A DNA stretch of 64,000 nt from Azotobacter vinelandii CA (GCF_000380335.1 NC_021149.1:1488001-1552000), one strand, 5' to 3'; shown: positions 48,379-58,869, counted from the first letter of the stretch. A program made the numbers and translations. Notes: generated from the sequence alone by a model not told the origin.

Positions 48379-49233
48379 TTGCGCCGGCCAGTACCGGCCG
48401 GCGTCGCGCCGGACGATGCCGCCGCCATGCCGGACGCCGGCGCCCCCTTCGCGCTGGTTTACGGGCAGGCGCTGACCGAGCTGCCACAGGACCTGTACAT
48501 TCCGCCGGATGCCCTGGAGGTGTTCCTCGAAGCCTTCGAGGGGCCGCTCGATCTGTTGCTCTACCTGATCCGCAAACAGAACATCGATATCCTCGACATC
48601 CCGGTGGCCGAGATAACCCGCCAGTACATGGGCTACGTCGAGCTGATGAAGGCCGCTCGCCTGGAGCTGGCCGCCGAATACCTGGTGATGGCCGCCATGC
48701 TCGCCGAGATCAAGTCGCACATGCTACTGCCGCGTTCGGTGGCGGCCGAGGAGGAAGAGGAGGACCCGCGCGCCGAACTGATCCGCCGCCTGCAGGAGTA
48801 CGAGCGCTACAAGCGGGCCGCCGAGGAGCTCGACGATCTGCCCCGGGTCGGTCGCGAACTGCACCCGGCGCTGCTGGAAGCGCCGCAGGCGCAGATGCGT
48901 CGCAGGCTGCCGATGGTAGGCCTGGACGAGCTGCTGCTGGCCATGGCCGAGGTGCTGCGCCGCGCCGAGCTGTTCGAGAGCCACCAGGTCACCCGCGAGG
49001 CGTTGTCCACCCGCGAGCGCATGAGCGAAGTGCTCGAACGCCTGCGGGGCGGTGGCTTCGTGCCCTTCGTGCAACTGTTCCAGGTCGGGGAGGGTCGTCT
49101 GGGCGTGGTGGTGACCTTCATGGCGGTGCTCGAACTGATCAAGGAATCGCTGGTCGAGTTGGTTCAGACCGAGCCCTTCGCGCCCATCCATGTGCGCCTG
49201 CGCAGCGACGAGTCCGCGGGAGAAACGGAATGA
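48379..49233 (+). CDS. scpA: Segregation and condensation protein A
   Basis: This protein (284 residues from TTG 48379; 268 from ATG 48427) is the kleisin ScpA that joins SMC-type ATPases in chromosome condensation. FLEAFEGPLDLLLYLIRKQNIDILDIPVAEITRQYM in parts is the family N-terminal region, and LELAAEYLVMAAMLAEIKSHMLLP follows. The C-terminal winged-helix ends with FAPIHVRLRSDES. No strong ribosome binding site is seen for either start; TTG 48379 is close to the yciO stop. The stop overlaps scpB by four bases. Confidence 0.9.
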   Translation: MRRPVPAGVAPDDAAAMPDAGAPFALVYGQALTELPQDLYIPPDALEVFLEAFEGPLDLLLYLIRKQNIDILDIPVAEITRQYMGYVELMKAARLELAAEYLVMAAMLAEIKSHMLLPRSVAAEEEEEDPRAELIRRLQEYERYKRAAEELDDLPRVGRELHPALLEAPQAQMRRRLPMVGLDELLLAMAEVLRRAELFESHQVTREALSTRERMSEVLERLRGGGFVPFVQLFQVGEGRLGVVVTFMAVLELIKESLVELVQTEPFAPIHVRLRSDESAGETE

Positions 49234-50021
49234 ACCTGAACGATCCGGCCGAACTGGCCGTACTGCTCGAGGCCTGGCTGCTCGCCGCCGGCCGGCCGCT
49301 GTCGCTGGAGCGCCTCGGCGAACTGTTCGAGGAGGGCGAGCGGCCCGAACCGGCCTGCCTGCGCGACGCCCTGGCGATCCTCGCGCGCTCCTGCCAGGGG
49401 CGCGCCTTCGAGCTGAAGGAAGTGGCCTCCGGCTATCGCCTGCAGGTGCGCGAGCGCTTCGCGCCCTGGGTCGGGCGTCTCTGGGAGGAACGGCCGCAGC
49501 GCTACTCGCGGGCCCTGCTGGAAACCCTGGCGCTGATCGCCTACCGCCAGCCGATCAGCCGTGGCGAGATCGAGGAAGTGCGCGGCGTGGCGGTGAGCAG
49601 CAATATCATCAGGACCCTGCAGGAGCGCGAGTGGATTCGGGTGGTCGGCTACCGCGAGGTACCCGGCCGGCCGGCGCTGTTCGCCACCACCCGCGCCTTT
49701 CTCGACCATTTCAACCTGAAGAGCCTCGACGAGTTGCCGCCCCTGGCCGTTCTGCGCAGCCTGGAGCCGGGGCCGGCCGGTGCGGCCGGCGAGGAGCCGC
49801 CGGTCGGCCCGCCGTTGGCCGGCGAAGCCGCCGAACCGGCCGAGCGGACCAGCTTCCGCACCCTGCTGGCCGAACTGGACGCCATGGAGCAGGGCCTCAA
49901 GACCGACTTCGACGACCTGCCGGAGACGGATGCCGGGGCCGAGGGCGGCATGCAGCAGGTGGCGGACGATTCCCCGGCGGAACGGGCGGCTTGTCCATTT
50001 CCCGACGCTGAGCCTAAATGA
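49230..50021 (+). CDS. scpB: Segregation and condensation protein B
   Basis: This 263-residue winged-helix protein binds ScpA. The family segment ALLETLALIAYRQPISRGEIEEVRGVAV is present, followed by ALFATTRAFLDHFNL. The C-terminal part after about residue 175 is Pro/Glu/Ala-rich, with a terminal acidic tail, and is variable in the family. It overlaps scpA by four bases (ATGA) and precedes edd by 31 bp. That edd neighbourhood is unusual, because rluB is the more common neighbour. Confidence 0.92.
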   Translation: MNLNDPAELAVLLEAWLLAAGRPLSLERLGELFEEGERPEPACLRDALAILARSCQGRAFELKEVASGYRLQVRERFAPWVGRLWEERPQRYSRALLETLALIAYRQPISRGEIEEVRGVAVSSNIIRTLQEREWIRVVGYREVPGRPALFATTRAFLDHFNLKSLDELPPLAVLRSLEPGPAGAAGEEPPVGPPLAGEAAEPAERTSFRTLLAELDAMEQGLKTDFDDLPETDAGAEGGMQQVADDSPAERAACPFPDAEPK

Positions 50022-50052
50022 AGGGTGACCTGCCAGCGAGAGTGAGCCCGCA

Positions 50053-51879
50053 ATGCATCCCCGAGTCCTCGAAGTCACCCAGCGGCTGACCGAGCGCAGC
50101 CGCGCCACTCGCGAGCGCTATCTCGAGCAGATGCGCCGCGCTGCCGCCGAGGGGCCGTCGCGCGCGCGGCTGCCTTGCGCCAACTTCGCCCATGGCGTGG
50201 CCGGTTGCGCCGAGTCCGACAAGCAGCGCCTGCGTCTGCCCGGCGAAGTCGGCGTGGCGATCGTCTCGGCCTACAACGACATGCTCTCGGCGCACCAGCC
50301 CTACCAGCACTTTCCGCCGCTCCTCAAGGCCGCGCTGCAGGAGATCGGTGCGGTCGGCCAGTTCGCCGGCGGGGTGCCGGCGATGTGCGACGGCGTCACC
50401 CAGGGCGAGGCGGGCATGGAGTTGAGCCTGGCCAGCCGCGATGTGATCGCCATGGCCATCGCGGTGGCGCTGTCCCACAACATGTTCGACGCGGCGCTGT
50501 GCCTGGGGATCTGCGACAAGATCGTCCCCGGCCTGGTGATAGGGGCGCTGCGTTTCGGCCACCTGCCGTTCGTCTTCGTCCCGGGCGGGCCGATGCCCTC
50601 GGGCATCCCCAACAAGGAAAAGGCGGAAACCCGCCAGCGCTATGCCGAAGGCAAGGCCAGCCGCGCGGAACTGCTCGAGTCGGAGATGAAGTCCTATCAC
50701 AGCCCCGGAACCTGCACCTTCTACGGCACGGCGAACACCAATCAGGTGCTGATGGACGTGGTCGGCCTGCATCTGCCGGGCGCCGCCTTCGTCAACCCGT
50801 ACACGCCGCTGCGCGACGCGCTGACCTGCGAGGCGGCCCGCCAGGCGACGCGGCTGACCCGGCAGGCCGGCGACTACCTGCCGCTGTGCGAGATCTTCGA
50901 CGAGAAGGCGGCGATCAACGCGGTGGTGGCGCTGCTCGCCACCGGCGGCTCGACCAACCACAGCCTGCACCTGCCGGCCATGGCCCTGGCCGCCGGCATC
51001 CGCCTGACCTGGCAGGACATGGCCGACCTGTCCGAGGTGGTGCCGCTGATCGCCAGGGTCTATCCCAATGGCCAGGACGACGTGAACCGCTTCCACGCTG
51101 CCGGCGGCACGCCTTTCCTGATCCGCGAACTGCTCGGCGCCGGGCTGCTGCACGAGGACGTCAACACCGTGCTCGGGCGCGGACTGGGCCGCTACACCCA
51201 GGAGCCGTTTCTGGACGAGGGGCGACTGGTCTGGCGCGAGGGCCCGGCGCAGAGCCTCGACGAGAGCATCCTGCGCCCGGTGGCCCGGCCGTTCTCCGCC
51301 GAAGGCGGCCTGCGCGTGCTGGAGGGCAATCTGGGGCGCGGCGTGATCAAGGTCTCCGCGGTGGCGCCGGAGCATCGGGTGGTCGAGGCCCCGGCGCGGG
51401 TCTTCGCCAGCCAGGCCGAACTGGCCGCGGCCTTCCAGGCCGGCGAACTGGAGCGCGACCTGGTGGCGGTGGTGCGCTTCCAGGGGCCGAAGGCCAACGG
51501 CATGCCCGAACTGCACAAGCTCACGCCTTATCTGGGGGTGCTGCAGGATCGTGGCTACCGTGTCGCGCTGGTCACCGACGGGCGCATGTCCGGGGCTTCC
51601 GGCAAGGTCCCGGCGGCCATCCATGTCTGTCCCGAGGCGCAGGAGGGCGGGCCGCTGGCGCGCTTGCGCGACGGCGATCCGATCCGCGTGGATGGTGAAA
51701 AGGGCGAACTGAAGGTACTGCTGCCGGAGGCGGAATGGGCGGCGCGGGAGAGCGTCGCGGCCCCGGAGGATGCCGGCATCGGTTGCGGCCGCGAGCTGTT
51801 CGCTTTCATGCGCGCGGCCTTCAGTTCGGCGGAAGAGGGCGCCTGCGTGTTCACCGAGCGGCTCGGAGCGCTCGAATGA
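50053..51879 (+). CDS. edd: Phosphogluconate dehydratase
   Basis: This 608-residue iron-sulfur enzyme of the IlvD/Edd family dehydrates 6-phosphogluconate to KDPG. Cysteines for the 4Fe-4S cluster lie at [27 protein letters not shown] and [13 protein letters not shown]. The C-terminal region includes [18 protein letters not shown]. The start [16 protein letters not shown] has a weak GAGAGTGAG site. glk overlaps its stop by four bases. No HexR-like box lies in the 31 bp after scpB, so the unit may depend on upstream promoters. Confidence 0.96.
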   Translation: MHPRVLEVTQRLTERSRATRERYLEQMRRAAAEGPSRARLPCANFAHGVAGCAESDKQRLRLPGEVGVAIVSAYNDMLSAHQPYQHFPPLLKAALQEIGAVGQFAGGVPAMCDGVTQGEAGMELSLASRDVIAMAIAVALSHNMFDAALCLGICDKIVPGLVIGALRFGHLPFVFVPGGPMPSGIPNKEKAETRQRYAEGKASRAELLESEMKSYHSPGTCTFYGTANTNQVLMDVVGLHLPGAAFVNPYTPLRDALTCEAARQATRLTRQAGDYLPLCEIFDEKAAINAVVALLATGGSTNHSLHLPAMALAAGIRLTWQDMADLSEVVPLIARVYPNGQDDVNRFHAAGGTPFLIRELLGAGLLHEDVNTVLGRGLGRYTQEPFLDEGRLVWREGPAQSLDESILRPVARPFSAEGGLRVLEGNLGRGVIKVSAVAPEHRVVEAPARVFASQAELAAAFQAGELERDLVAVVRFQGPKANGMPELHKLTPYLGVLQDRGYRVALVTDGRMSGASGKVPAAIHVCPEAQEGGPLARLRDGDPIRVDGEKGELKVLLPEAEWAARESVAAPEDAGIGCGRELFAFMRAAFSSAEEGACVFTERLGALE

Positions 51880-52844
51880 AGCTGGCCCTGATCGCCGACA
51901 TCGGCGGAACCCACGTACGTTTCGCCCTCTGGCGGGACGGCCGGCCGCAGGCGCTGCGAGTGCTGGCCACGGGCGACTATCCCGGCCCCGAGGAGGCGAT
52001 CCGCGCCTACCTCGCCGCGCTGGAATTACCGCTGGCGGCGCTGGAGACGGCCTGCCTGGCCTGTGCCGGTCCCGTGCATGGCGATCGGTTCAGCCTGACC
52101 AACAATCACTGGCGGTTCGGCCGCCTGGCGCTCACCCATGCGCTGGGTCTGCGCCAGTTGCTGGTGATCAACGACTTCGCCGCCATGGCCCTCGGCATGA
52201 CCCGCCTGGCCGAGCACGAGCGGCTGACCATCCGGCCGGGGCAGGCTGCCGTCGGCAGCCCCCGGCTGGTGCTGGGGCCGGGCACCGGGCTCGGTGTCAG
52301 CGCCCTGCTGCCGGATGGTCCGGGAAACTGGCGGGTGCTGCCGGGCGAGGGCGGGCATGTCGATCTGCCGCTCGGCAATTCGCGCGAGGTGGCGTTGTGG
52401 CAGTTGCTGCAGCGCGATCTCGGCCACGTTTCCGCGGAGAGCGTGCTCTGCGGCAGCGGCCTGCTGCGGCTGTACCGCGTCAGTTGCAGGCTCGACGGAC
52501 AGCAGCCGCGACTCGACTCGGCCGCTGCGGTGAGCGCCGCGGCATTGGCCGGCGAGGCCGGCGCGATGGCGGTGCTGGAGCAGTTCTGCTGCTGGCTGGG
52601 ACGGGTCGCCGGCAACCATGCGCTGACCCTGGGGGCGCGCGGCGGCGTTTATCTGGCCGGTGGCATCCTGCCGCATTTCGCCGCTTTCCTGCGCGACAGC
52701 GGCTTCTCCCGCTGCTTCGTCGACAAGGGGGTGATGAGCGGCTATCTGCAGGACATCCCGGTATGGCTGGCGGTGGCCGAGCAGCCCGGCCTGCTGGGCG
52801 CCGGGCTGGCGCTGGACGCCTGGGCGAAGCGCCAGCCCGCCTGA
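51876..52844 (+). CDS. glk: Glucokinase
   Basis: This 322-residue glucokinase of the ROK-unrelated bacterial group phosphorylates glucose with [20 protein letters not shown] is the ATP phosphate site. [12 protein letters not shown] and [15 protein letters not shown] are further motifs, with the [10 protein letters not shown] region near residue 160. Its start overlaps the edd stop (ATGA). The convergent hexR gene ends seven bases beyond it. Glucose uptake and the oxidative glucose pathway genes are not adjacent. Confidence 0.94.
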   Translation: MKLALIADIGGTHVRFALWRDGRPQALRVLATGDYPGPEEAIRAYLAALELPLAALETACLACAGPVHGDRFSLTNNHWRFGRLALTHALGLRQLLVINDFAAMALGMTRLAEHERLTIRPGQAAVGSPRLVLGPGTGLGVSALLPDGPGNWRVLPGEGGHVDLPLGNSREVALWQLLQRDLGHVSAESVLCGSGLLRLYRVSCRLDGQQPRLDSAAAVSAAALAGEAGAMAVLEQFCCWLGRVAGNHALTLGARGGVYLAGGILPHFAAFLRDSGFSRCFVDKGVMSGYLQDIPVWLAVAEQPGLLGAGLALDAWAKRQPA

Positions 52845-52851
52845 GACGGGC

Positions 52852-53718
52852 TCACTCCTCGGTCACTTCGTCGTCGGTCGGGTAGCGGGTCTGCGCCAGG
52901 CTTTCCTTGATCTTGCGCAGGTGCGGCTGGAGGTCGGTGCCGCGGCGCAGGGTCACGCCGGCGGCCAGCACGTCGAGCACGGTGAGCTGGATGATCCGCG
53001 AGGTCATCGGCATGTAGATGTCGGTGTTTTCCTGCGGTGGGACATCGAGGTTGTGGCTGCAGGCACGGGCCAGCGGCGAGCCGGCGGCGGTCAGGCCGAG
53101 CACCGAGGCGCCGTTCTCGCGGGCCAGGTACGCCACCTCGACCAGTTCGCGGGTGCGCCCGGTGTAGGAAATGATCACGAAAAGGTCGCCGGTGTGGGCC
53201 ACCGAGGCGAGCATGCGTTGCATCAGCACGTCGCTCTGCGCCGCGACGGCGAGATTGAAGCGGAAGAACTTGTATTGCGCATCCAGGGCCACGGAGGCCG
53301 AGGCACCGAGGCCGAAGAAATGGATCTGTCGGGCCTGGATCAGCAGGTCGACGGCCCGGTCGACGCTCTGCGGGTCGAGTCCCTGGCAGGTATTGTCGAG
53401 GGCGGCGATGGTGCTGCCGAAGATCTTGCGCGTGTAGGTGGCGGGACCGTCGCTCGCCGCCACCGCCTGACTGACGTAGGCGGCGCCGCTGGCCAGGCTC
53501 TGCGCCAACTGGATCTTCAGCGCCGGGTAGCCGCTGGTTTCAAGGGAGCGGCAGAAGCGGTTGACGGTCGGCTCGCTGACGCCGGCCGCCTGGGCCAGAG
53601 CGGCGATGCTCAGGCCCATGACCTGCTGCGGGTCCTGCAGAATGACCTCGGCGACCTTGCGTTCGGCCCGGTTCAACTCGCCGAGACGCCCCTGGATCCG
53701 TTCAAGGAAATTTCTCAT
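52852..53718 (-). CDS. hexR: HexR transcriptional regulator
   Basis: This 288-residue RpiR-family repressor has an HTH at about residues 20-60 ([22 protein letters not shown]) and an SIS sugar-phosphate domain from about 120 to 260 ([36 protein letters not shown]). It binds KDPG and controls Entner-Doudoroff genes. It is divergent from pgl-eda, with a matching operator in between. In pseudomonads zwf normally lies between hexR and pgl. No zwf is present here. Confidence 0.95.
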   Translation of the reverse strand: MRNFLERIQGRLGELNRAERKVAEVILQDPQQVMGLSIAALAQAAGVSEPTVNRFCRSLETSGYPALKIQLAQSLASGAAYVSQAVAASDGPATYTRKIFGSTIAALDNTCQGLDPQSVDRAVDLLIQARQIHFFGLGASASVALDAQYKFFRFNLAVAAQSDVLMQRMLASVAHTGDLFVIISYTGRTRELVEVAYLARENGASVLGLTAAGSPLARACSHNLDVPPQENTDIYMPMTSRIIQLTVLDVLAAGVTLRRGTDLQPHLRKIKESLAQTRYPTDDEVTEE

Positions 53719-53766
53719 GCGGTTTCCCTGTCCTTTGTGAAGGGCTTTTTCTGTTTTACAGGACCT

Positions 53767-53784
53767 CGTAGTTTTATTACAACA
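53767..53784. promoter_or_regulatory. Candidate HexR operator
   Basis: On the minus strand the sequence reads TTGTAATAAAACTACGA, close to the HexR consensus with TTGTA and TAC half-sites around an AT-rich middle. It lies between hexR and pgl, 49 bp from the hexR start. The consensus is from memory. Downstream, a TATAAA near 53824 may be a pgl -10. Confidence 0.6.
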
Positions 53785-53892
53785 TGATCCGGAAGTTTTT
53801 CCGCCAAGTCGGAGAGTTCCTTTTATAAACTGGTAAAAAACATATGTCCTGCGCCGGGCACTCACCCGTGGGACTGAGACGGGAGTTTGTCC

Positions 53893-54609
53893 ATGTCCAT
53901 CGATTCCGTCGCATGGCCAGCGGAGCTGGCCTTCCATGAACTGGCCGATGCCGAAACGCTCGCGACAGCCATGGCGCAACGGGTGGCGCGGGCCCTGCAG
54001 GCGGCCATCGAGGCCCGTGGCCGGGCCACCCTGGTGGTGTCCGGCGGGCGCAGTCCGGCCGCCTTCTTCGAATGCCTGGCGGAACAGCCGCTGGAGTGGG
54101 AGCGGCTGACGGTCGTCCCGGCCGACGAGCGCTGGGTGCCGCCTGGACATCCCGACAGCAATGCCGGCCTGGTGCGGCGCCATCTGCTGCGCGGCCGGGC
54201 GGTCCAGGCGCGTTTCGTCGGCCTCTATCAGCCGGCCGACTCCCACGAGGCGGCGGCGCGGCTTGCCGATGCGGCGCTGGCCGGGCTGTCCCTGCCGATC
54301 GACGTGCTGGTACTGGGCATGGGCGAGGACGGTCACACCGCCTCGCTGTTTCCCGGCAGTCCGAACCTCGACGCGGCCCTCGATCCCGCCTGTCCGCGCC
54401 GTTGCCTGCCGATGCTGGCCCCCGGCGAGCCCCGCCGGCGCCTGACGCTGACCCTGCCCCTGCTGGCCTCGGCGCGTTCGACGCTGCTGCAACTGCAGGG
54501 CGACGCCAAGCTCGCCACCCTGCGGGCCACACTGGCCGGAGAAGATGCCCGGCAGATGCCGATCCGCGCCTTCCTGCATTCCCCCCTCGAGATCTACTGG
54601 TGCCGCTGA
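53893..54609 (+). CDS. pgl: 6-phosphogluconolactonase
   Basis: This 238-residue enzyme hydrolyses 6-phosphogluconolactone to 6-phosphogluconate. [16 protein letters not shown] near residue 49, [16 protein letters not shown] near 76 and [20 protein letters not shown] near 140 are all family motifs. The start MSIDSVAW at 53893 is preferred over an upstream TTG. eda begins 17 bp downstream. The normal lactone source, Zwf, is not encoded adjacent to it here. Confidence 0.94.
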   Translation: MSIDSVAWPAELAFHELADAETLATAMAQRVARALQAAIEARGRATLVVSGGRSPAAFFECLAEQPLEWERLTVVPADERWVPPGHPDSNAGLVRRHLLRGRAVQARFVGLYQPADSHEAAARLADAALAGLSLPIDVLVLGMGEDGHTASLFPGSPNLDAALDPACPRRCLPMLAPGEPRRRLTLTLPLLASARSTLLQLQGDAKLATLRATLAGEDARQMPIRAFLHSPLEIYWCR

Positions 54610-54626
54610 GCGCCGAGGAGCCCCGC

Positions 54627-55277
54627 ATGTCCGTTCCCATGGCCGAGAAGATCGCCGCCCTCGACAGTCTCTGCGCCCAGGCGCGAATCCTGCCGGTGAT
54701 CACCGTGCGTCAGGCGGCGCACATCCTGCCGCTGGCCGATGCTCTGGCCGCCGGCGGCCTGCGCACCCTGGAGGTCACCCTGCGCTCGTCGCACGGCCTG
54801 ACCGCCATCCGCACCCTGCGGCGGGAGCGGCCGCAGTTGTGCGTCGGTGTCGGTACCGTACTCGATCGGACGATGCTGGCCGAGGCCGAAGCCGCCGGCG
54901 CGCAGTTCGTGGTCAGCCCCGGCTGTACCGCGGAATTGCTCCAGGCCGCCCTGGAAAGCCCGTTGCCGTTGCTGCCGGGGGCCGGCAGCGCTTCCGACCT
55001 GATGCTCGGCCACGGCCTGGGCTACCGGCGCTTCAAGCTGTTCCCGGCGGAGGTCTGCGGTGGCGTGGCGGCGCTGCAGGCTTTCGCGGGGCCCTTTCCC
55101 GGCATCCGTTTCTGCCCCACCGGCGGCGTCCGTCCGGGCAACCTGCGGGAGTACATGGCGCAGCCCAATGTGATGTGCGTGGGCGGTTCCTGGATGCTCG
55201 ACGCCGAGGCCATGGATCGCGGCGACTGGGCGTCCGTCGAGCGTCTGACCCGCGAGGCCGTGGCCCTGCTCGACTGA
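54627..55277 (+). CDS. eda: KDPG aldolase
   Basis: This 216-residue TIM-barrel aldolase splits KDPG to pyruvate and glyceraldehyde 3-phosphate. Schiff-base Lys137 lies in [10 protein letters not shown] and the general acid Glu49 in [17 protein letters not shown] and [10 protein letters not shown] are other signatures. The start ATG 54627 has GGAG upstream. It completes the Entner-Doudoroff branch begun by edd and lies after pgl, in one likely transcript from the HexR-controlled promoter. Confidence 0.96.
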   Translation: MSVPMAEKIAALDSLCAQARILPVITVRQAAHILPLADALAAGGLRTLEVTLRSSHGLTAIRTLRRERPQLCVGVGTVLDRTMLAEAEAAGAQFVVSPGCTAELLQAALESPLPLLPGAGSASDLMLGHGLGYRRFKLFPAEVCGGVAALQAFAGPFPGIRFCPTGGVRPGNLREYMAQPNVMCVGGSWMLDAEAMDRGDWASVERLTREAVALLD

Positions 55278-55363
55278 GCCAGCGGGGCGGATGCGCCCTG
55301 TCGGCGATGCGCGTATGATGTGCGCCCCATTCAAGCGGAACCGATACACCGGGAGGTGCCCAG

Positions 55364-56512
55364 ATGAGCGAACGTGAAGAGAATTCCCCGCCTGCCGCCC
55401 AAGGCGAGAAGCTGCAGAAGGTGCTGGCGCGCATGGGCCTCGGCTCCCGGCGCGACATCGAGGCGCGGATCGCCGAAGGCCGGGTGATGGTCAACGGGAC
55501 CGTCGCCACGCTCGGCCAGCGTGTCGGCCGCCACGACGCCATCGCCCTCGACGGCCGCCTGCTCAGGCGCGAGGAGGGCGCCGAACTGGTGCGCCGGGTG
55601 CTGATCTACAACAAGCCCGACGGCGAGATCTGCACTCGCAACGACCCGGAGGGCCGGCCGACGGTGTTCGACCGCCTGCCGCGTCTGAAGGAGGGCCGCT
55701 GGGTCAACATCGGCCGGCTCGACATCAATACCACCGGTCTGCTGCTGTTCACCACCGACGGCGAACTGGCCAACCGCCTGATGCATCCTTCCTATGAAAT
55801 GGATCGCGAGTACGCCGTGCGCGTGCGTGGCGAGGTCACCGAGGAGATGCTCGAAACCCTCAAGCGCGGCGTGATGCTGGAGGACGGCCCGGCGCGCTTC
55901 ACCGACATCCAGGAGGCGCCCGGCGGCGAAGGCCTCAACCACTGGTTCCACTGCGTGGTGATGGAGGGACGCAACCGCGAGGTACGCCGCCTGTGGGAGT
56001 CCCAGGGGCTGGTGGTGAGCCGGCTGAAGCGGGTGCGCTTCGGTCCGGTGTTCATGACGTCCGACCTGGCCATGGGCCGCTGGCGCGAGATGACCCAGGA
56101 CGAGGTGGACATCCTCAGCCGCGAAGTGGGGCTGGAGCCGCTGGCGCTGCCGGAGATGAAGCTCAGGTTTCGCGAGAAGATGGAGCGCCTGCAGCGCAAG
56201 TCGGCCAAGCCGGTCGGGCGCGGCGGGGCACGCGAGCGGGTGTTGCGTCCGGCCCACGAGGGGGCGGAGGCACAGGAGCGCCGCGCTCCGCGCCGGCCGA
56301 AGGAGGAGCGTGCTCCGCGGGGCCGCGGCACGCCGGTCGCCGAGCGCCCCGCCGAATCCGTCCGCAAGCGTCCGGGACGGCCGGCCGGGGAGCGCTCGCC
56401 CGCCGAGTCGGGCGAACGTCCGGCGCGCAAGCCCGGGCCGGTGCCGGCCAAGCGCCGCAGTCCGCCGGCCGGCGAGGGGCAGCGTCCGGGATTCGGCCGC
56501 AAGTGCCCCTGA
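55364..56512 (+). CDS. rluB: 23S rRNA pseudouridine 2605 synthase
   Basis: This 382-residue enzyme has an S4 RNA-binding domain (about residues 15-65) and a RsuA/RluB-type catalytic domain with Asp120 in VNIGRLDINTTGLLLF. The last hundred residues (about 275-382) are a basic, low-complexity tail rich in Arg, Pro, Gly and Glu, absent or shorter in E. coli RluB and probably disordered. The gene sits after eda instead of the common scpB neighbour. Confidence 0.93.
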   Translation: MSEREENSPPAAQGEKLQKVLARMGLGSRRDIEARIAEGRVMVNGTVATLGQRVGRHDAIALDGRLLRREEGAELVRRVLIYNKPDGEICTRNDPEGRPTVFDRLPRLKEGRWVNIGRLDINTTGLLLFTTDGELANRLMHPSYEMDREYAVRVRGEVTEEMLETLKRGVMLEDGPARFTDIQEAPGGEGLNHWFHCVVMEGRNREVRRLWESQGLVVSRLKRVRFGPVFMTSDLAMGRWREMTQDEVDILSREVGLEPLALPEMKLRFREKMERLQRKSAKPVGRGGARERVLRPAHEGAEAQERRAPRRPKEERAPRGRGTPVAERPAESVRKRPGRPAGERSPAESGERPARKPGPVPAKRRSPPAGEGQRPGFGRKCP

Positions 56513-56530
56513 AGAAGGCCGGCGGGCGGT

Positions 56531-57289
56531 TCAGGGCATGTTCGACGCCTGCTGGGCGTCGAATGCCTGGCCGTTGACCCCCTTGCTGTCCGGTCCCATC
56601 AGGTACAGGTAGACCGGCATGATTTCCTCCGCTCCCGGGCGGCTCAGCGGGTTTTCCCCCGGATAGGCCTGGGCGCGCATGTCGGTGCGGGTACCGCCGG
56701 GGTTGACGCTGTTGGCACGCACCGCGCAGGTGCCGTCGACCTCGTCGGCGAGCACCTGCATCAGGCCCTCGGTGGCGAACTTGGATACCGCATAGGCTCC
56801 CCAGTAGGCGCGTCCCTTGCGGCCGACGCTGCTTGAGGTGAACACCACCGAGGCGTCCTCGGAGAGCTTGAGCAGCGGCAGCAGGGTGCTGGTGAGCATG
56901 AACATGGCGTTCACGTTGACCTGCATGACCCGCATGAAGTGATCCCCGGAAAGCTGCTCCAGCGGCGTGCGCGGGCCGAGGATGGATGCGTTGTGGAGCA
57001 GGCCGTCGAGGCGGCCGAACTCGTTCTCGATGGTCGCCGCCAGTTCGTCGTACTGGTGCGGCAGGGCGGCCTCCAGGTCGAGGGGAATCACCACCGGCTG
57101 CGGATGCCCGGCGCTCTCGATCTCGTCGTAGACCCGGTTGAGGTGCTCTTCGGTCTTGCCCAGCAGCAGCACGGTGGCGCCATGGGCGGCGAAGGTCCTG
57201 GCGGCGGCCGCGCCGATGCCGCGCCCGGCGCCGGTGACCAGGATGATGCGGTCCTTCAGCAGGTCGGAACGGGCGGTGTATTGGAACAT
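56531..57289 (-). CDS. yciK: YciK-family short-chain oxidoreductase
   Basis: This 252-residue SDR has NAD(P) site TGAGRGIGAAAARTF near residue 20, the NAS-type HNASILG, and catalytic Tyr-Lys in YWGAYAVSKFATEG. The YciK substrate is not known. The start at 57289 gives MFQYTARSDLLKDR. It is the last gene of a minus-strand run mtaD-ubiG-mupP-yciK, a grouping typical of pseudomonads. Confidence 0.9.
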   Translation of the reverse strand: MFQYTARSDLLKDRIILVTGAGRGIGAAAARTFAAHGATVLLLGKTEEHLNRVYDEIESAGHPQPVVIPLDLEAALPHQYDELAATIENEFGRLDGLLHNASILGPRTPLEQLSGDHFMRVMQVNVNAMFMLTSTLLPLLKLSEDASVVFTSSSVGRKGRAYWGAYAVSKFATEGLMQVLADEVDGTCAVRANSVNPGGTRTDMRAQAYPGENPLSRPGAEEIMPVYLYLMGPDSKGVNGQAFDAQQASNMP

Positions 57290-57389
57290 GGGAATCTCCT
57301 GTGGAGGACTGCGGCTTCGTAGGGGGCGGCGAGGCGCAAGCCCGCGAACTGCCTCGCCGTGCGCTCGGTGCGGCCCGCGGAGCGGCGTC

Positions 57390-58061
57390 TCAGCACGAAC
57401 AGAGCGCCTGGTCGAGAACCCGGCGCAGGTCGAGCGGATGATCCACCACCACGTCGGCCCCCCAGTGGCCGGGATTGTCGTCCGGATGGATGTAACCGTA
57501 GCGCACCGCGGCGGTGCGGGTGCCGGCGGCGCGGCCCGACTCGATGTCGCGCAGGTCGTCGCCGACGAACAGGACGCTGGCCGGAGCCAGGCCGAGCCGG
57601 CTGCAGGCGAGGACCATGGGTTCCGGGTCGGGTTTGCTGTTCTTCACGTGGTCCGGACAGATCAGCACGGCCGAGCGCTCGGCCAGCCCCAGGCGCCGCA
57701 TGATCGGCTCGGCGAAGCGCAGCGGCTTGTTGGTCACCACACCCCACTGCAGCCGGGCCCGTTCGAGGTCGGCCAGCAGTTCCTGCATGCCCTCGTAGGG
57801 GCGGGTGAACACCGCGCAGTGCTCCTGGTAGCGATCGAGGAACTCCAGGCGCAGGGCCTCGAACCCGGCGCTGGAAGGCTCCACGGCGAAGGCCGCGACG
57901 ATCATCGCCCGGGCCCCGCCGGAGACGACCTGGCGGATGGCGCGCTCGTCGGCCGGCGGCAGGCCACGGTCGGCGCGCATGGCCTGGATGATGGCGATGA
58001 AATCCGGCGCCGTGTCGAGCAGGGTACCGTCCATGTCGAAGAGGACCGCGCGTAGCGTCAT
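57390..58061 (-). CDS. mupP: N-acetylmuramic acid 6-phosphate phosphatase MupP
   Basis: This 223-residue HAD phosphatase has motif [15 protein letters not shown] (Asp9 and Asp11), motif [14 protein letters not shown], and motif [18 protein letters not shown]. In pseudomonads this member removes phosphate from MurNAc-6-phosphate in peptidoglycan recycling. It is close to the phosphoglycolate phosphatases, and its place between ubiG and yciK, the pseudomonad mupP locus, decides the name. It starts 7 bp after ubiG ends. Confidence 0.85.
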   Translation of the reverse strand: MTLRAVLFDMDGTLLDTAPDFIAIIQAMRADRGLPPADERAIRQVVSGGARAMIVAAFAVEPSSAGFEALRLEFLDRYQEHCAVFTRPYEGMQELLADLERARLQWGVVTNKPLRFAEPIMRRLGLAERSAVLICPDHVKNSKPDPEPMVLACSRLGLAPASVLFVGDDLRDIESGRAAGTRTAAVRYGYIHPDDNPGHWGADVVVDHPLDLRRVLDQALCSC

Positions 58062-58068
58062 GACGGGA

Positions 58069-58767
58069 TCACTCCTCGCGCCAGGTCTGGATCATGTAGT
58101 TGACGTCGACGTCCGTGCCCAGCTTGTAGTGGCGGGTCAGCGGGTTGTAGGTCAGGCCGACGATGTCGCCGATCGCCAGACCGCTGGCGCGGCACCAGGC
58201 GCCCAGTTCCGAGGGGCGGATGAATTTCCTGAAATCGTGGGTGCCGCGCGGCAACAGCTTGAGCAGGTATTCGGCGCCGATGATCGCCAGCAGGTAGGCC
58301 TTGGGATTGCGGTTGATGGTGGAGAAGAACACCTGGCCGCCGGGCTTGACCAGGGTGTGGCAGGCGTGGATCACCGAAGCCGGGTCGGGCACGTGTTCGA
58401 GCATCTCCAGGCAGGTGACCACGTCGAACCGGCCGGGCATTTCCGCCGCCAGCGCTTCGACCGTGCTCTGCCGGTAATCGACCTCGACGCCGGACTCCAG
58501 TTGATGCAGGCGGGCCACGGCGAGCGGCGCCTCGCCCATGTCGATGGCGGTCACCGCGGCGCCGCGCAGGGCCATCGCTTCGCTGAGGATGCCGCCGCCG
58601 CAGCCGACGTCGAGCACTTTCTTGCCGGCCAGGCGCACGTGCTCCTCGATCCAGTTGACCCGCAGCGGATTGATCTCGTGCAGCGGCTTGAACTCGCTCT
58701 CGCGATCCCACCAGCGGTGAGCCAGGGCTTCGAATTTGGCGATTTCGGCGTGGTCGACGTTGCTCAT
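58069..58767 (-). CDS. ubiG: Ubiquinone biosynthesis O-methyltransferase
   Basis: This 232-residue AdoMet methyltransferase makes the two O-methylations of ubiquinone. [21 protein letters not shown] is the family start, [16 protein letters not shown] the AdoMet site, and the [23 protein letters not shown] motif is seen. It precedes mupP and follows mtaD on the same strand. The gene is intact. Confidence 0.96.
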   Translation of the reverse strand: MSNVDHAEIAKFEALAHRWWDRESEFKPLHEINPLRVNWIEEHVRLAGKKVLDVGCGGGILSEAMALRGAAVTAIDMGEAPLAVARLHQLESGVEVDYRQSTVEALAAEMPGRFDVVTCLEMLEHVPDPASVIHACHTLVKPGGQVFFSTINRNPKAYLLAIIGAEYLLKLLPRGTHDFRKFIRPSELGAWCRASGLAIGDIVGLTYNPLTRHYKLGTDVDVNYMIQTWREE

Positions 58768-58869
58768 CAGTGATTCCGTGGTTGTCGGGCGGTAACTCGG
58801 CGCGGTCCATGGTGCCAGCTTTATCGGGGGCGTGGAGGCCGTGCCCTGTGTCGGTTTGTCGCGGAGCGG

